From contig JAKLMB010000001.1 in the NCBI GenBank assembly GCA_022813625.1, positions 744,001 through 808,000 of the forward strand: DNA of 64,000 bases, given 5' to 3'. This DNA is from Aaosphaeria pasadenensis. Lineage: Eukaryota > Ascomycota > Dothideomycetes > Pleosporales. A program made the translations under genes and the position numbers. The notes beneath the pieces are model-generated. The model made no database searches and had not been told where the DNA came from. It saw only the letters and a program-made list of their open reading frames with translations. Positions 37,083 through 46,741 of this stretch are shown in pieces. Position 1 is the stretch's first letter; the number at the start of each line of letters is the position of its first letter.

Positions 37083-37312
37083 TTCCCGTTAATTATGTCG
37101 TGTGACGAAGATGAAGAGCGGGGTTTCCGTTACTTGCAAAAGTTATCGCAGCCCTAGCAAATTAGCAGGTTGGTTCGTCATCTTATTAGAGCACGCGCTA
37201 AAATCAACATGCGGGAAAACTCCGACTGCCTTTCGGTATATGTAAATAATCAATCATCTATTTCTTCGCCTGAGGAGCAGATATTAAATCATTACTCTTT
37301 TTCTTTTTCAAA
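37083..37312. promoter_or_regulatory. Divergent promoter between regulator and Ldh_2 genes, with CGG-N7-CCG
   Basis: A 230-bp shared intergenic region. An inverted CGG pair with seven-base spacing lies at 37212-37224. Placement upstream of the regulator's own gene would allow autoregulation together with control of the Ldh_2 gene. The site call is pattern-based only. Confidence 0.4.
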
Positions 37313-38392
37313 ATGGCGGAAATCGCACCAGATACGAAATTTTATGTTGATGCTCAGGACGCTGAACGCTTCGTCGAGTCCGTCCTCGTTGGCAATGGCG
37401 TCTCTGCTGCCCATGCCAGCGTCGTTGCGCGATGCCTGGTAGCAGCTGATCTGCGAGGCGTCGACACACATGGGATGAACCGGATACCATCCTACATGGA
37501 GCGAATACGACAAGGAGTACTCGATGCCAAAGCTACGCCGGAATTGAAGCAAGTCACTCCTGTAGTCGCGCAAGTCGACGCAAAAAATGCCTTCGGCTTC
37601 CTCGCTGCAGACATCGGCATGGCTGCAGCGATCGAGTCGGCGAAACTCTACGGTATTGGCATGACAAGCATCTTGCACTCGAACCACTTTGGAATGAGCG
37701 CTTGGGTGGTTCAGAAGGCGTTGGACGCTGATATGATGAGTCTGGTGTTTACCAATTCAAGTCCTGCGCTCCCTCCGTGGGGCGGCAAGAGTATGCTGTT
37801 GGGTGTCTCGCCGCTCGCTTGTGGAGCGCCTGGTAAGGACAACCCGTTCATCCTGGATATGGCCCCGTCAATTGCTGCAAGAGGCAAAATCTACAAAGCA
37901 AAGAGAAGAGGCGAAAAGATCCCCTCAGATTGGGCGTTAGATAAGGATGGAAATGCCACAGATGATCCCGCAGCCGCCTTGGATGGTGGTGTAATGCTAC
38001 CTATGGGAGGTCCGAAGGGCTCAGGGCTGGCTGTTATGATGGATGTGTTCTCTGGCGTCCTCTCTGGATCCGCTTTCGCTGGAAACGTAACTGGTCCCTA
38101 CGATCCGTCGAAACCATCGAATGTTGGGCATTTTCTGGTCGCCATCAAGCCTGACTTGTTCATGAGTCTCGATGATTTCAGAGAAAGGATGCAGTATCTG
38201 TATGATCGAGTAGTGGGTGCAGACAAGGCCGCGGGTGTTGATCGAATATATTTCCCCGGCGAGCTGGAACAATTGCAACAGCAAGAAAGGGAGAAAATAG
38301 GGATCCCCCTAGTTCAAGCTGAAATCGATGCTCTAAACGCAGAAGCAAACAAGGTCGGGGCGAAGCCGTTGGTCATTAAGAACCCATCATAG
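37313..38392 (+). CDS. Ldh_2-family (malate/L-lactate/ureidoglycolate/diketogulonate-type) oxidoreductase
   Basis: One intronless frame of 359 residues, the usual length for this family. The family is unrelated to classical lactate dehydrogenases and reduces or oxidises 2-keto/2-hydroxy acids, or cyclic imino acids, with NAD(P)H. Signatures: RGVDTHGMNRIPSY with the likely catalytic His53, ILHSNHFG (His125) at the cofactor site, and SPLACGAPGKDNPFILDMA, KIPSDWALDKDGNATDDP and PMGGPKGSGLAVMMDVFSG in order. It is divergent from the regulator gene over 230 bp. In context it could act on a keto-acid formed after the IlvD/EDD step. Other members are sulfolactate dehydrogenase and pyrroline-2-carboxylate reductase, so the substrate is open. 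Confidence 0.9.
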   Translation: MAEIAPDTKFYVDAQDAERFVESVLVGNGVSAAHASVVARCLVAADLRGVDTHGMNRIPSYMERIRQGVLDAKATPELKQVTPVVAQVDAKNAFGFLAADIGMAAAIESAKLYGIGMTSILHSNHFGMSAWVVQKALDADMMSLVFTNSSPALPPWGGKSMLLGVSPLACGAPGKDNPFILDMAPSIAARGKIYKAKRRGEKIPSDWALDKDGNATDDPAAALDGGVMLPMGGPKGSGLAVMMDVFSGVLSGSAFAGNVTGPYDPSKPSNVGHFLVAIKPDLFMSLDDFRERMQYLYDRVVGADKAAGVDRIYFPGELEQLQQQEREKIGIPLVQAEIDALNAEANKVGAKPLVIKNPS

Positions 38393-38501
38393 ATTTAGAT
38401 AACGCGTGTAATATGGAGAATTTGTATGATTGGAATATAAAATGGGTATTCAGAATCTAAATCATCGTTAAAAAAAGAAATCGCTCTATGCTATTCCCTC
38501 A

Positions 38502-40559
38502 TCAAAACAACTCAAAAAGGTCCTGTTTCCGTCCTTTCTGGATCCATTCTTCTATTGCCTCGCCCTCCATAATCCCATGCACGTAGCATTCTCCAATATA
38601 CCTATGCCTACCTCCTTGGGGTCTCAGAAGGTAAGGTACTTTTCCTCCAAACAGCACAGCAACAATGTCTCCCTCTCTCATTGTTTCAGGCCCGATTCCC
38701 ATGAGCCCACTACGACTCACAAAGAAGCGTCTGTCAACGCAAGCATGAACGAATGCCTCGTGATAACGCCCAGAATCGGCACTGTTCGCCGCCGACCATT
38801 TAGGACGGCGGTTGGATTGGAATTTAGTCGACAGAAGGTTGGGAGAATGTTTTGAAAACCAGTGCGCTGCATCTGGCAAAAAGCAAATGTCTTCGGAGAC
38901 TGGCATGTGTCTGTTGTTAAGCCCCGCGGTGAGCGTGTTTACGAATACTTCTTCGATAACCTGGCATTCGTATGGATCGGAGGCAATACTTGAGCAATGC
39001 TCAAACAAGGCCCAGGCGGCTTTAATGAAATCAATTTCTTCCTGATAAGTCACGTAGCCGAAGCCATAGCTCATCAACCTGTCACCGTAGGCTATGACAC
39101 TGTCGACTTCAATGCCTTGCAGGACTAGTGCGTCGGGGTTCGCGCTTACTCCAATTGAAAGGGACTGGTTGTCGTCTGCATTGTATACGTTTGGATGTCT
39201 CGAGCTCACCATTTCGTTCGTAACCTTCTCGTGTCGCCAATCGGGAACCCATGATGGCCAGTCTACTTTGAGCGTCGATCCCCCAGCATGGGAAAGGACT
39301 TCAAGGTTTCCATGCTCGATGATCAGAAATTTGGCCATGTCTCGATACACGTCGGCCAGTGCTTTCGTGTAATCGGGTCGAACCAACTCATGAAATCCCT
39401 TCTCTGAGACATTGTTCATTTCTGCAGCAAGACCGAAGGTTGCATAGATCTTGTCTACCGGGTTCGTTGCTTGTCTTGTCCGGAATTCTCTGATCAACTT
39501 CAATAGTGGAATCTCATGTTTTGGCCAGGAGCAAAGGTCCCATATGGATGCAGCCTTCGAGATAGGCAGGTAGTCCTTGAGTTCGGGCATCTGATATCTC
39601 ACGACTGCTGGCATCCCGTAGCCCTTCGCTTCAAACCAGACCGCAGCCTGCCCAATCGCTGCCCACTCGATCTCCCAATTACCAACCAGAACAGTCGCCC
39701 GATTTGCGAGGACAGCCTCCTGTGCGACCCATACCCGCTCAAACCACGGGTTCGTGAAGAAATCGCGCAAGTAATCCCACTCTTTCGCATCTGGGGCAGG
39801 AAACCCGTAGGCCATATTTCGGTGTTTGGAGTCTTCCGTCGGGTTCATCGCAGCTAATTTGTTTTCTCCGTTTTCCATATGCCGTAAAGCTTGCGCTATG
39901 AACGAGAGGCAAATGGGCATCATTCCATACATCCCCAGATAAAAGTAGAACCTGCTCTGCGACTCGACGGGTGTTTTAGTCGGCGGCACGGCAGTCTTCG
40001 CACTAACTTCCTGATGCTGAAGCGACTGCTTGTTCTCTTTCCCGAGCCAGATCATGACTTTGTAGGCTTGCGAATATATCCTCCCCATGATGGCTACTTG
40101 GCTTGCTCGTTCGGCGAAATCTTCTTGGTTGATGCAAAGCGCGTCAACCCATACTAACAGCTCATCGGCATGCGTCTCGCGCCCGCTGCACTCGTTGCGA
40201 TTCTTTGCGAAACCTCCCCAGGCATTCTTGGTCGAGTGGAGTGGGTGGTCTCTCGGCCATTGAACGTTTGCATCCCAGCCTGGAAGTTTGCGCAAATGTA
40301 CGAGCGCGTCGGCTAGGTTTTGTGTCACGGGTACCTCTATGCCATTGCAGACGATGGGAGTCGCGCTAAGCTGTGTACCCCAGACGTACGAGAGAGCATC
40401 GAATTCTGGTGCATCTTCCAGGTCTAGTATCGTGAGAAAGGCGCATTCTATGGGTTCGGTGGGGAACCCTGGTCGGATGGATAGGAGGCGAATGGACGAG
40501 CGCCCCAGGGGTTCGTAGCCCTTTGCGCGCCACTTTTCGATGGTTATTGCATCAGGCAT
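38502..40559 (-). CDS. HET-domain protein (heterokaryon incompatibility-type)
   Basis: One intronless frame of 685 residues. The HET domain starts near residue 52 with EFDALSYVWG and continues with LVWVDALCINQED (about 136-147), then RASQVAIMGRIYSQAYKVMIWLG. About 75 residues separate the first two motifs, more than usual, with a charged insert containing the segment PLHSTKNAWGG. The rest contains conserved blocks found in many HET proteins, such as WFERVWVAQEAVLA, DKIYATFGLA and YRDMAKFLI, plus GDIVAVLFGGKVPYLLRP near the end. HET proteins trigger cell death after self/non-self recognition. Most genomic members have no assigned partner, and none is evident here. It lies just past the sugar-acid group and is probably unrelated to it. 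Confidence 0.9.
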   Translation of the reverse strand: MPDAITIEKWRAKGYEPLGRSSIRLLSIRPGFPTEPIECAFLTILDLEDAPEFDALSYVWGTQLSATPIVCNGIEVPVTQNLADALVHLRKLPGWDANVQWPRDHPLHSTKNAWGGFAKNRNECSGRETHADELLVWVDALCINQEDFAERASQVAIMGRIYSQAYKVMIWLGKENKQSLQHQEVSAKTAVPPTKTPVESQSRFYFYLGMYGMMPICLSFIAQALRHMENGENKLAAMNPTEDSKHRNMAYGFPAPDAKEWDYLRDFFTNPWFERVWVAQEAVLANRATVLVGNWEIEWAAIGQAAVWFEAKGYGMPAVVRYQMPELKDYLPISKAASIWDLCSWPKHEIPLLKLIREFRTRQATNPVDKIYATFGLAAEMNNVSEKGFHELVRPDYTKALADVYRDMAKFLIIEHGNLEVLSHAGGSTLKVDWPSWVPDWRHEKVTNEMVSSRHPNVYNADDNQSLSIGVSANPDALVLQGIEVDSVIAYGDRLMSYGFGYVTYQEEIDFIKAAWALFEHCSSIASDPYECQVIEEVFVNTLTAGLNNRHMPVSEDICFLPDAAHWFSKHSPNLLSTKFQSNRRPKWSAANSADSGRYHEAFVHACVDRRFFVSRSGLMGIGPETMREGDIVAVLFGGKVPYLLRPQGGRHRYIGECYVHGIMEGEAIEEWIQKGRKQDLFELF

Positions 40560-40895
40560 CGTAGCCTAGATGTCGTTCAAAGATACTATCTCAGACAATT
40601 AAATACATGGGGATTGAAGCAACATATTGTTGGATTTCAGAATGCTTAGACCGACTGCTTACAGGCGAAACAATCGTGGCTGTGTGTAGCTGCGGCAAGT
40701 AAGATTAGGTGTAGCCTGTTAGGTATCGCCTAACCCTTCATTTGAGCAAAACCTTTACATGTACATTATACTTCAGAACTACTTCGGACATTCAAGTTTT
40801 TCAACATCTAAATCTAATAAAGGTAGTTGTAAATTTTATTATTCCTCGTTGCCAGCACGCAAAATTCAACTTAAGTTATCGCAGAACCCGTCCCA
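40560..40895. other. Intergenic
   Basis: 336 bp holding the HET gene promoter and the 3' end of the methyltransferase gene. AT-rich near 40740-40870. No gene is supported. Confidence 0.6.
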
Positions 40896-42002
40896 CTATT
40901 CTGCTGGCTTTCGACCGTACACAACGTACAGCCAAATGAAAAGCCTCCCACACTCCCAATCCCTAGCTTGAGCATGCAAATCTTCAATCGCGCTCTTAAC
41001 CTCCCCCTCCTCCTCGGCCTTGCCAATCCCCTGCTGCAATTTGGCCAATGCTGATGGCAACATTTGGCTAATGACCCCTCTGCCTAACTCCGCGAACTGC
41101 TTCTCTGCATCCGTCATGCCCTCCCACACTCCCCACGGATACATATATCGTCGAACCTTGATGTCTACCAAACCCGCATCGGCAAACATCTGAGGCAGAC
41201 GCCAGCCAATGAGAGGATCGAGCCCTTTTCTCCTTAGAAGTTTTTGGAAAGTGACGTTCCATGCAGGGTCATTGAGATACTGGTCTGCTGGATGTGACTT
41301 CGACTTTACCTGGGCTAAAGTGAGGTCGTGAGGGGCCAAAAGGGTTGGAGTAGTGACGTCGTCCGGAACACGATGGACCACGTTTTCTAGATCGTGAAAT
41401 TCGACCCAGCCGCCCGGCTTCACCATAGAAACACAACGTTGCAAGTGCCCCTTCCAATCAGTCAAGCCCATGATCAACAAACGTGAGAAGACGTAGTCAA
41501 ACGAAACTGGTTTGAACCGATCATCTGGATTTGGCGGGTCGGTCAGGGTCGCAATATTCTCAATCACGTATTCGATGTTGGGTAACTTTGGCCTCAATTC
41601 CGGCACTGGGGAGAGGTCAACTCCGTATATTTGAGCCGCAGGGAACTCAGATGCCATCGCGTGCGTAAGGAAACCAGTACCGCAGCCGATGTCAATGGTT
41701 TTGCGCACTGTTTCCTTGTCCAGAGGTGCAAAGAAATCGGTTCCTCCTTGGTTGACGCGGAGACACTCTGCTTGCGACTCCAGTCTATGATGCTCGATGT
41801 TACTGTGAAGATATCAACATGTGCAAAGAATCTCAGAAGGGAGCTGCAGCCGGGTTCCCTGCTGTAACAAGAACATTCTATTTGGTCATGTTGCAGTCAA
41901 TCAACTAACTTACTCATTGGGCAACGAGTATGCCGCCTTCGTACTATGGTATTTTCTTTCAACCTCATTGGCTGCCGTAGGGGATATTGCGCCAGGACTC
42001 AT
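40896..42002 (-). CDS. SAM-dependent methyltransferase (LaeA/UMTA-like fungal type)
   Basis: Two exons on the minus strand, 42002-41914 and 41802-40896, separated by a 111-bp intron, give 331 residues. Splicing joins AAYSLPN to DNIEHHRLESQAE, the usual N-terminal element of fungal UMTA/TAM-type methyltransferases. Motif I IDIGCGTGFLT is at about residues 66-76, followed by GVDLSPVP (acidic Asp after strand 2) and YVFSRLLIMGLTDW, then VKPGGWVEFHDLE. The protein ends RLFIWLYVVYGRKPAE. These enzymes methylate small molecules or act as regulators. LaeA itself controls secondary metabolism, but many paralogs have no known target. No biosynthetic backbone gene is nearby. Confidence 0.85.
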
Positions 42003-43445
42003 CTTGAAAGGATTCTGTTTCCTTATCAGCGTGGTTGCTATAATAGATCATGCTCTGGACATGAAGTCGACTTGCATGATACAGAGTACAGAGGAGACCG
42101 CGAGTATCTTTACTTACTATTGTAGATGGTTTGAGGTTGATATTCACGATCTACAATACTGAAGATTCAATCGATTAGAAGACCTGCACATCACATTTAT
42201 AACTATTACAGTCGCTTACATACAGTACAGAAAGTCTATTAGCCTCTGCTCTTCAGTCGTGGCGTACAACCAGACAGCTGTGGAGCCTCGCTTAACGCTT
42301 TTCCCAGCAAGCATCCTCTTAGGATGGCCAAGTTAACATATTGTACAACTAGTATTAGCGAAACCAAGAGCCATGGTGAGCTGAGATTACGAGACAGACA
42401 CCGCACGATTCCGTAAAAGACATACGGAAGGCCAATAGGGCAGGAAATTTGCCGAACGGAATTTATCTGTCCGCTTCTGAGTCGGTATTTATCTGCGATC
42501 TAGACTCACGATCTGCAGTTATCAATGAACAAAAGGGAAAAGGATCATGTGCTAGTGCGGTAGCCGCGGCATACACAGTTGTTCGAATACGACCTAACAG
42601 ATGCGCAAGATACCTGCCGAAACCTGATGTAGCATTTAATGAGGAATCATCATCCACCAAGCTGATAACTACCGCGTAGGACTCGGCCTTCCCGATGGTT
42701 CGTTTTCCCACCTGGGCGTACATCATTCGGATCTTCAAAGCTTACACAGCTGAAAGCAATTCGAATACATTGACCATCGCGAGTACGTTCAGTACATGCG
42801 CGATCTTAAAAGACTGACTGAAAATATATCAGTATCTTTGATTTGCTGTCCACCATGCAAACTCTAATAATAGGATATACAGTACAACTTTGCCCCTAGC
42901 CAGATGCGGCTTAGCGAATGTTCCCAAATGTAAGGTATCTGAGGTGAACATAGGATTAATGTAACTCCGTAGGTACTTGAACGACACACGAGAAGAATGG
43001 TGAAACGTTAAGTAGCTATGAACCCAATATCAATGATGTCAAGTTCGATGTCAATGTAAACGAAGCAAGAGTTGTGTTACATGACATGATCGGTTTCGGC
43101 CCCCAACTTCTGCGACACGCGAAACGTGGCTGAGTCGCGTTTCTCCCATTGCACCGCCGCTGACCTCGATGACATTAAAGATGGCCATCAGCCAACTACC
43201 ATCTCTCAAGAGACGGTTCTTGGACCTCTATCGTAAATCCCATATAATCACGTGCCATGATGATACCCACTTCAATAACAGATAATATAAAGAAAGATCT
43301 GCAATTACGGAACTTCAGTGAGTCGCGTGCAACGAGATACCTAGTTTGTACCCATGCTGACGATTCCATAATATAGCTATCTACGGACAATGGTACATCA
43401 TCCCAATAGACCACCACCTTATTCCTAGTATGAAAACTAACATGA
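42003..43445. other. Intergenic, may contain missing 5' exons
   Basis: Mostly non-coding in appearance. It may hold the upstream exon(s) of the membrane protein that follows. One candidate start is an ATG at 43181, opening MAISQLPSLKRRFLDLY before a GTAAAT donor, but I could not connect it in frame. Confidence 0.4.
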
Positions 43446-44216
43446 CGATCCCAAAGGCTCGGCATACTCGGAATCGCCCTCCTCTGGCTATCTGAAGCCT
43501 CCTGGCTCTTCCACCCCTCGTTCCCAAGCTACGCGCACATAACCTTCTTCTACATCTTCAAAACCCTCACGATCCTCCTGTACGCCCCCCATCCCACCCC
43601 CTCACACTCCCTCCAACTCACCATCCCCCACAGATTCTACCCCCTCGCGATCCTCACCTTGGAAGCACCGCACCTCGTGCCCCAAAAACCCTTCACCTAC
43701 CTCTCCGTAGCATCATGGTTCGCCCTCCCGCTCTGCTACATCTTCACGAACTCGTCGTTCATGAGCACCTTCCAATTCCCCGCGGCGTTTGAGATCGTGC
43801 TCTTGCTGCCCACCCCTTGGATCCTCGGCCTCGCGATCACGCTGTGCGTGTCGCGGATGCCGGGCACCATAGTGAGGGGGATACTGTACGCTTTCTACGC
43901 CCTGGACATGGGCATCTGGACGCAGGACGTTGGGTTCTTGTCCACGGCGGAGTGGCATGCGGATCGGGATGGGTCGTTGGGGCTCACGTGGGTCGGGAGG
44001 AGTGCATGGGGTGTGGGGTCTTCGGTGGTTGTGTCGGGGGTGTTTGCAGGGGCAGCGGTGATGTACGTTGTGGCGACGGTGAGGCTCCAGGGGTGGGTGG
44101 GGAGTAGGGTGCTGGGGGGTAGTGGGGTGGAGCCTATGGCGTTGATGAGGTTGAGGGAGGGGCCGCTGTATCAGTCTGTGGAGGATGAGACGGAGGGGAG
44201 GATTAGGCTTGTTTGA
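43446..44216 (+). CDS. Multi-helix membrane protein, 5' end not resolved
   Basis: The frame is open from 43446 to a stop at 44216 (256 residues) and has no ATG before FMSTFQFPA. It therefore needs an upstream exon or is a 5'-degraded gene. The sequence reads as about six hydrophobic helices: LGIALLWLSEASWLF, AHITFFYIFKTLTILLY, FTYLSVASWFALPLCYIF, a helix with AFEIVLLLPTPWILGLAITL, a helix with IVRGILYAFYALDMGIW, and VVVSGVFAGAAVMYVVATV. A short charged tail follows. I do not recognise a family. A possible splice acceptor lies just before GCTCGG at 43457. It converges with the DUF1996 gene, about 100 bp between stops. The hydrophobic pattern supports coding, but the extent is uncertain. Confidence 0.45.
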   Translation, partial: RSQRLGILGIALLWLSEASWLFHPSFPSYAHITFFYIFKTLTILLYAPHPTPSHSLQLTIPHRFYPLAILTLEAPHLVPQKPFTYLSVASWFALPLCYIFTNSSFMSTFQFPAAFEIVLLLPTPWILGLAITLCVSRMPGTIVRGILYAFYALDMGIWTQDVGFLSTAEWHADRDGSLGLTWVGRSAWGVGSSVVVSGVFAGAAVMYVVATVRLQGWVGSRVLGGSGVEPMALMRLREGPLYQSVEDETEGRIRLV

Positions 44217-44317
44217 TGGGGGTTGTGGGAGGAGGAGAATGGAAGTGATGTAAGAATGTATTTGTATGGGTCGTTGTAGATATACCTTAGATACCATTGC
44301 TAGATTATTATTAGAGT

Positions 44318-45812
44318 TCACTTGTCTCCGTTCCCGCCGCCAGGTAATTCGCTCATCCCTGCATAAGTCAGTCAGTAATCGATGTCGCTCATCAGAACCA
44401 CGGCCTTCATCTCTCTCAACCAAAGAAGAAGAAGAAATCTCAAACTCACAGCCCTCAATATCCTCATCAACCGTAACCGGCACCTGACACTCATTCTTGA
44501 GCTTGGGCGCCAACTCCGTCAGCAGCGTACAGTTCCTCAGATAACACCTATTATCCATCGACTGCTGCAAGCTGTCGCCCTCCCACCCAAACACATAGTC
44601 TCCATGCTGGCCGAACCCCGTCGCGTCGCCCGTCGACAGGACGAACGGTTGCGATCCGTCCTCAGGCCAGTCCGCGGGGTCGTTGAACGGCGTCGTGTCC
44701 CACATGACCTGCGATACAATTCATCAGCAAAACAAAGTTTCTCCTTTCACACAATACTATGGATATCATTGACTTACCTCTAGCATGACCTGCGGAATCT
44801 TGATCGGATGGCTACTCGGACACGTCCCATTAACAACACTAAACGACGTCGGCCCTCCGACAGGATGAGCGACGTGGTCCCTGTGATTCGGCGAGTCGAG
44901 GTTCTTGCCGTCCCAGCACAGGGGGAAGATGATGTTGGAGCGGATGCCGCCGGCGCAGGGCTGCGTCGGGAAGTGGTCGGTGTCGTACTTGGGATCCATG
45001 CAGGGGCTGGAGAGGGCGCCGCCGAAGTCAGGCGCCGTGTAGCAGCGGTAGCATTGCTGCATCTTGCGGCCTAGGTTTTCCGAGGTGCGGCGCGTGGCAT
45101 CGCCGGTTAGCATGCGGAAGCCCTTGAAGAGGGGAAATAGTGTTAGCTGGATGTGGATGATATGGGGGAGTAGGGGGAGGCGTACGGGCTTGAAGGCTGT
45201 TGTGAGGCCTTTGCCGGGACTGGTGTAGTATACTGTCAACCCGGCATTATCGTAGTCGTTGAACTGGTTGGCGATCTGGGGAACGCGTTTGTAGCTTCCA
45301 TTCCTCGCTTTGAAGTACAAGTTTGCGGTCCAGTAGTTCGAGAGGTCTTGTTTGAAGTGGCAAGTCGTGCAATTGGCGAGCTGGGCGATGTCGGAATATG
45401 GCATCGATGGCGTGAATGCATTCTATCAGCGTCGTCATCAGTGCGAGAATTCAATGAGAAAGAGTCGGGAAGACTCACGCCTCCAACGATCTGATGCATA
45501 TGAGTTGATGGATTCAAGCCTGGGTTCACCAAACTGCAACATTTGTCAATTCAAACGTTCCCCTATGTATACAGTTGATGAATTCATACGGATCCAGACG
45601 CTCAACTACAACCTAAACGACCCATCAGCAAACATCGAAGTTCAATCGAGACCAATTCATAATACCTGCGAGCAACCAAACCTCAGCATCGCCCCTTGCC
45701 CTCTCATGCCCCCACCTCTTAACATCGGCTCATCGAGCTCAACCCCCGTCTTCTGCGCGAAGACGCCTCCTGCAAACACCACAAATCCAAGTATACCGGC
45801 GTTCGTGACCAT
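44318..45812 (-). CDS. Secreted DUF1996 protein
   Basis: Seven exons on the minus strand: 45812-45666, 45612-45590, 45533-45479, 45422-45186, 45122-44778, 44708-44450 and 44358-44318, giving 368 residues. One exon is only 23 bp. The first about 20 residues form a signal peptide ending VFAQ. The DUF1996 family core is clear: MLRFGCSQVVVERLDPLVNP, STHMHQIVGGNAFTPSM, TCTTCHFKQDLSNYWTANLYF-like blocks, GFRMLTGD, RSNIIFPLCWDGKNLDSPNHRDHVAHP and SHPIKIPQVMLEV. The last intron uses GTGAGT and restores a family-like ending, EDIEGWMSELPGGGNGDK. Many members carry a C-terminal WSC domain or GPI anchor; none is present here. The function is unknown, though distant resemblance to carbohydrate-active folds has been suggested for the family. 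Confidence 0.85.
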
Positions 45813-46741
45813 TTTTGTCGTTCGATCACGCAAAAATATCTCCTAGACAAAAAAAAAGCGCAAAAGAATCGATGAAAAGCCACCGCACAATTCGCACCCG
45901 CGGTCCGGCCATCTTATCAGAACCCACCACGGCCACCATAGATGAACTCGACTCGGCGTCCCACATTCGCATAGATGAACACTATACGCGACCTTGGGTC
46001 GATAAGCGTACCGGTCAGTACGAACCTATACTCTAGTTTTCTCATCGGTATTTCGCTGGTCGTCAAATTGCCGAATAGAGGGCGGACGGTCCGTGGGGCG
46101 TGATCTCGAATGGGAATCCTGGTCGGATTTAGATTGCAAGCATAGCCGCAGAGATGGATCGCAGATATCTGGGCTGGGAAAACGGGTTGAGGTAGATTGA
46201 GTTCCTGGGTGGTGGATGCGTAAGAGGAATGAAGGGAAAGATTGTTTTGCGGTTGATTGTACGTTAGGTACCTAAGGTGTATGGGAAGTTGGGGATCCAA
46301 TAATGTACTTACTGTACCTATGCTCAGACGGTTACGTGATTGGTCAATTGAGTCTTGCCTACCGATGTTGAGGGCTTGGTCCACGACCGAGGATCACACG
46401 CACGCGCACACGTGAAATATTACATGGAAGAGGTTGATGGTGATTGGAATAATGCCATTGATTCTTGGGTATTAAGCTTTGGCTACAAATACCAATTCTA
46501 GTATGATAGAAGTAGATTGTGCAGGGGCTAGCCTTACATTTGTTGTTTAAAGGATGTAAAGAAATAGATTAGTGATTGTAGAACGGGAAGAGAATTGAAG
46601 TAGAGTATTATATTAAGATTTGAGCTAAGATCAGAGCGCAAGCTAATCCTATGCTAGCTATGGTCGTCCCCTTTGAGCATCCACCTTTTGTTCACGGGAG
46701 CTATCCATCATGCTTGCGACTTTTATGGAGAGAAGATTGAT
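45813..46741. other. Intergenic
   Basis: About 0.9 kb between the DUF1996 start and the transporter stop. A minus-strand frame at 45917-46384 shows no domain features and was not accepted. No repeat is visible. Confidence 0.55.

Noticed and set aside
43713..44317. Continuation of the DUF1996 frame beyond its stop, 200 codons further
   Set aside because: The spliced ending LPGGGNGDK fits the family, whereas the read-through is Pro/His/Arg-rich and antisense to the membrane protein.
45917..46384. A 155-codon minus-strand frame
   Set aside because: No recognisable feature and no signal or domain; probably chance.
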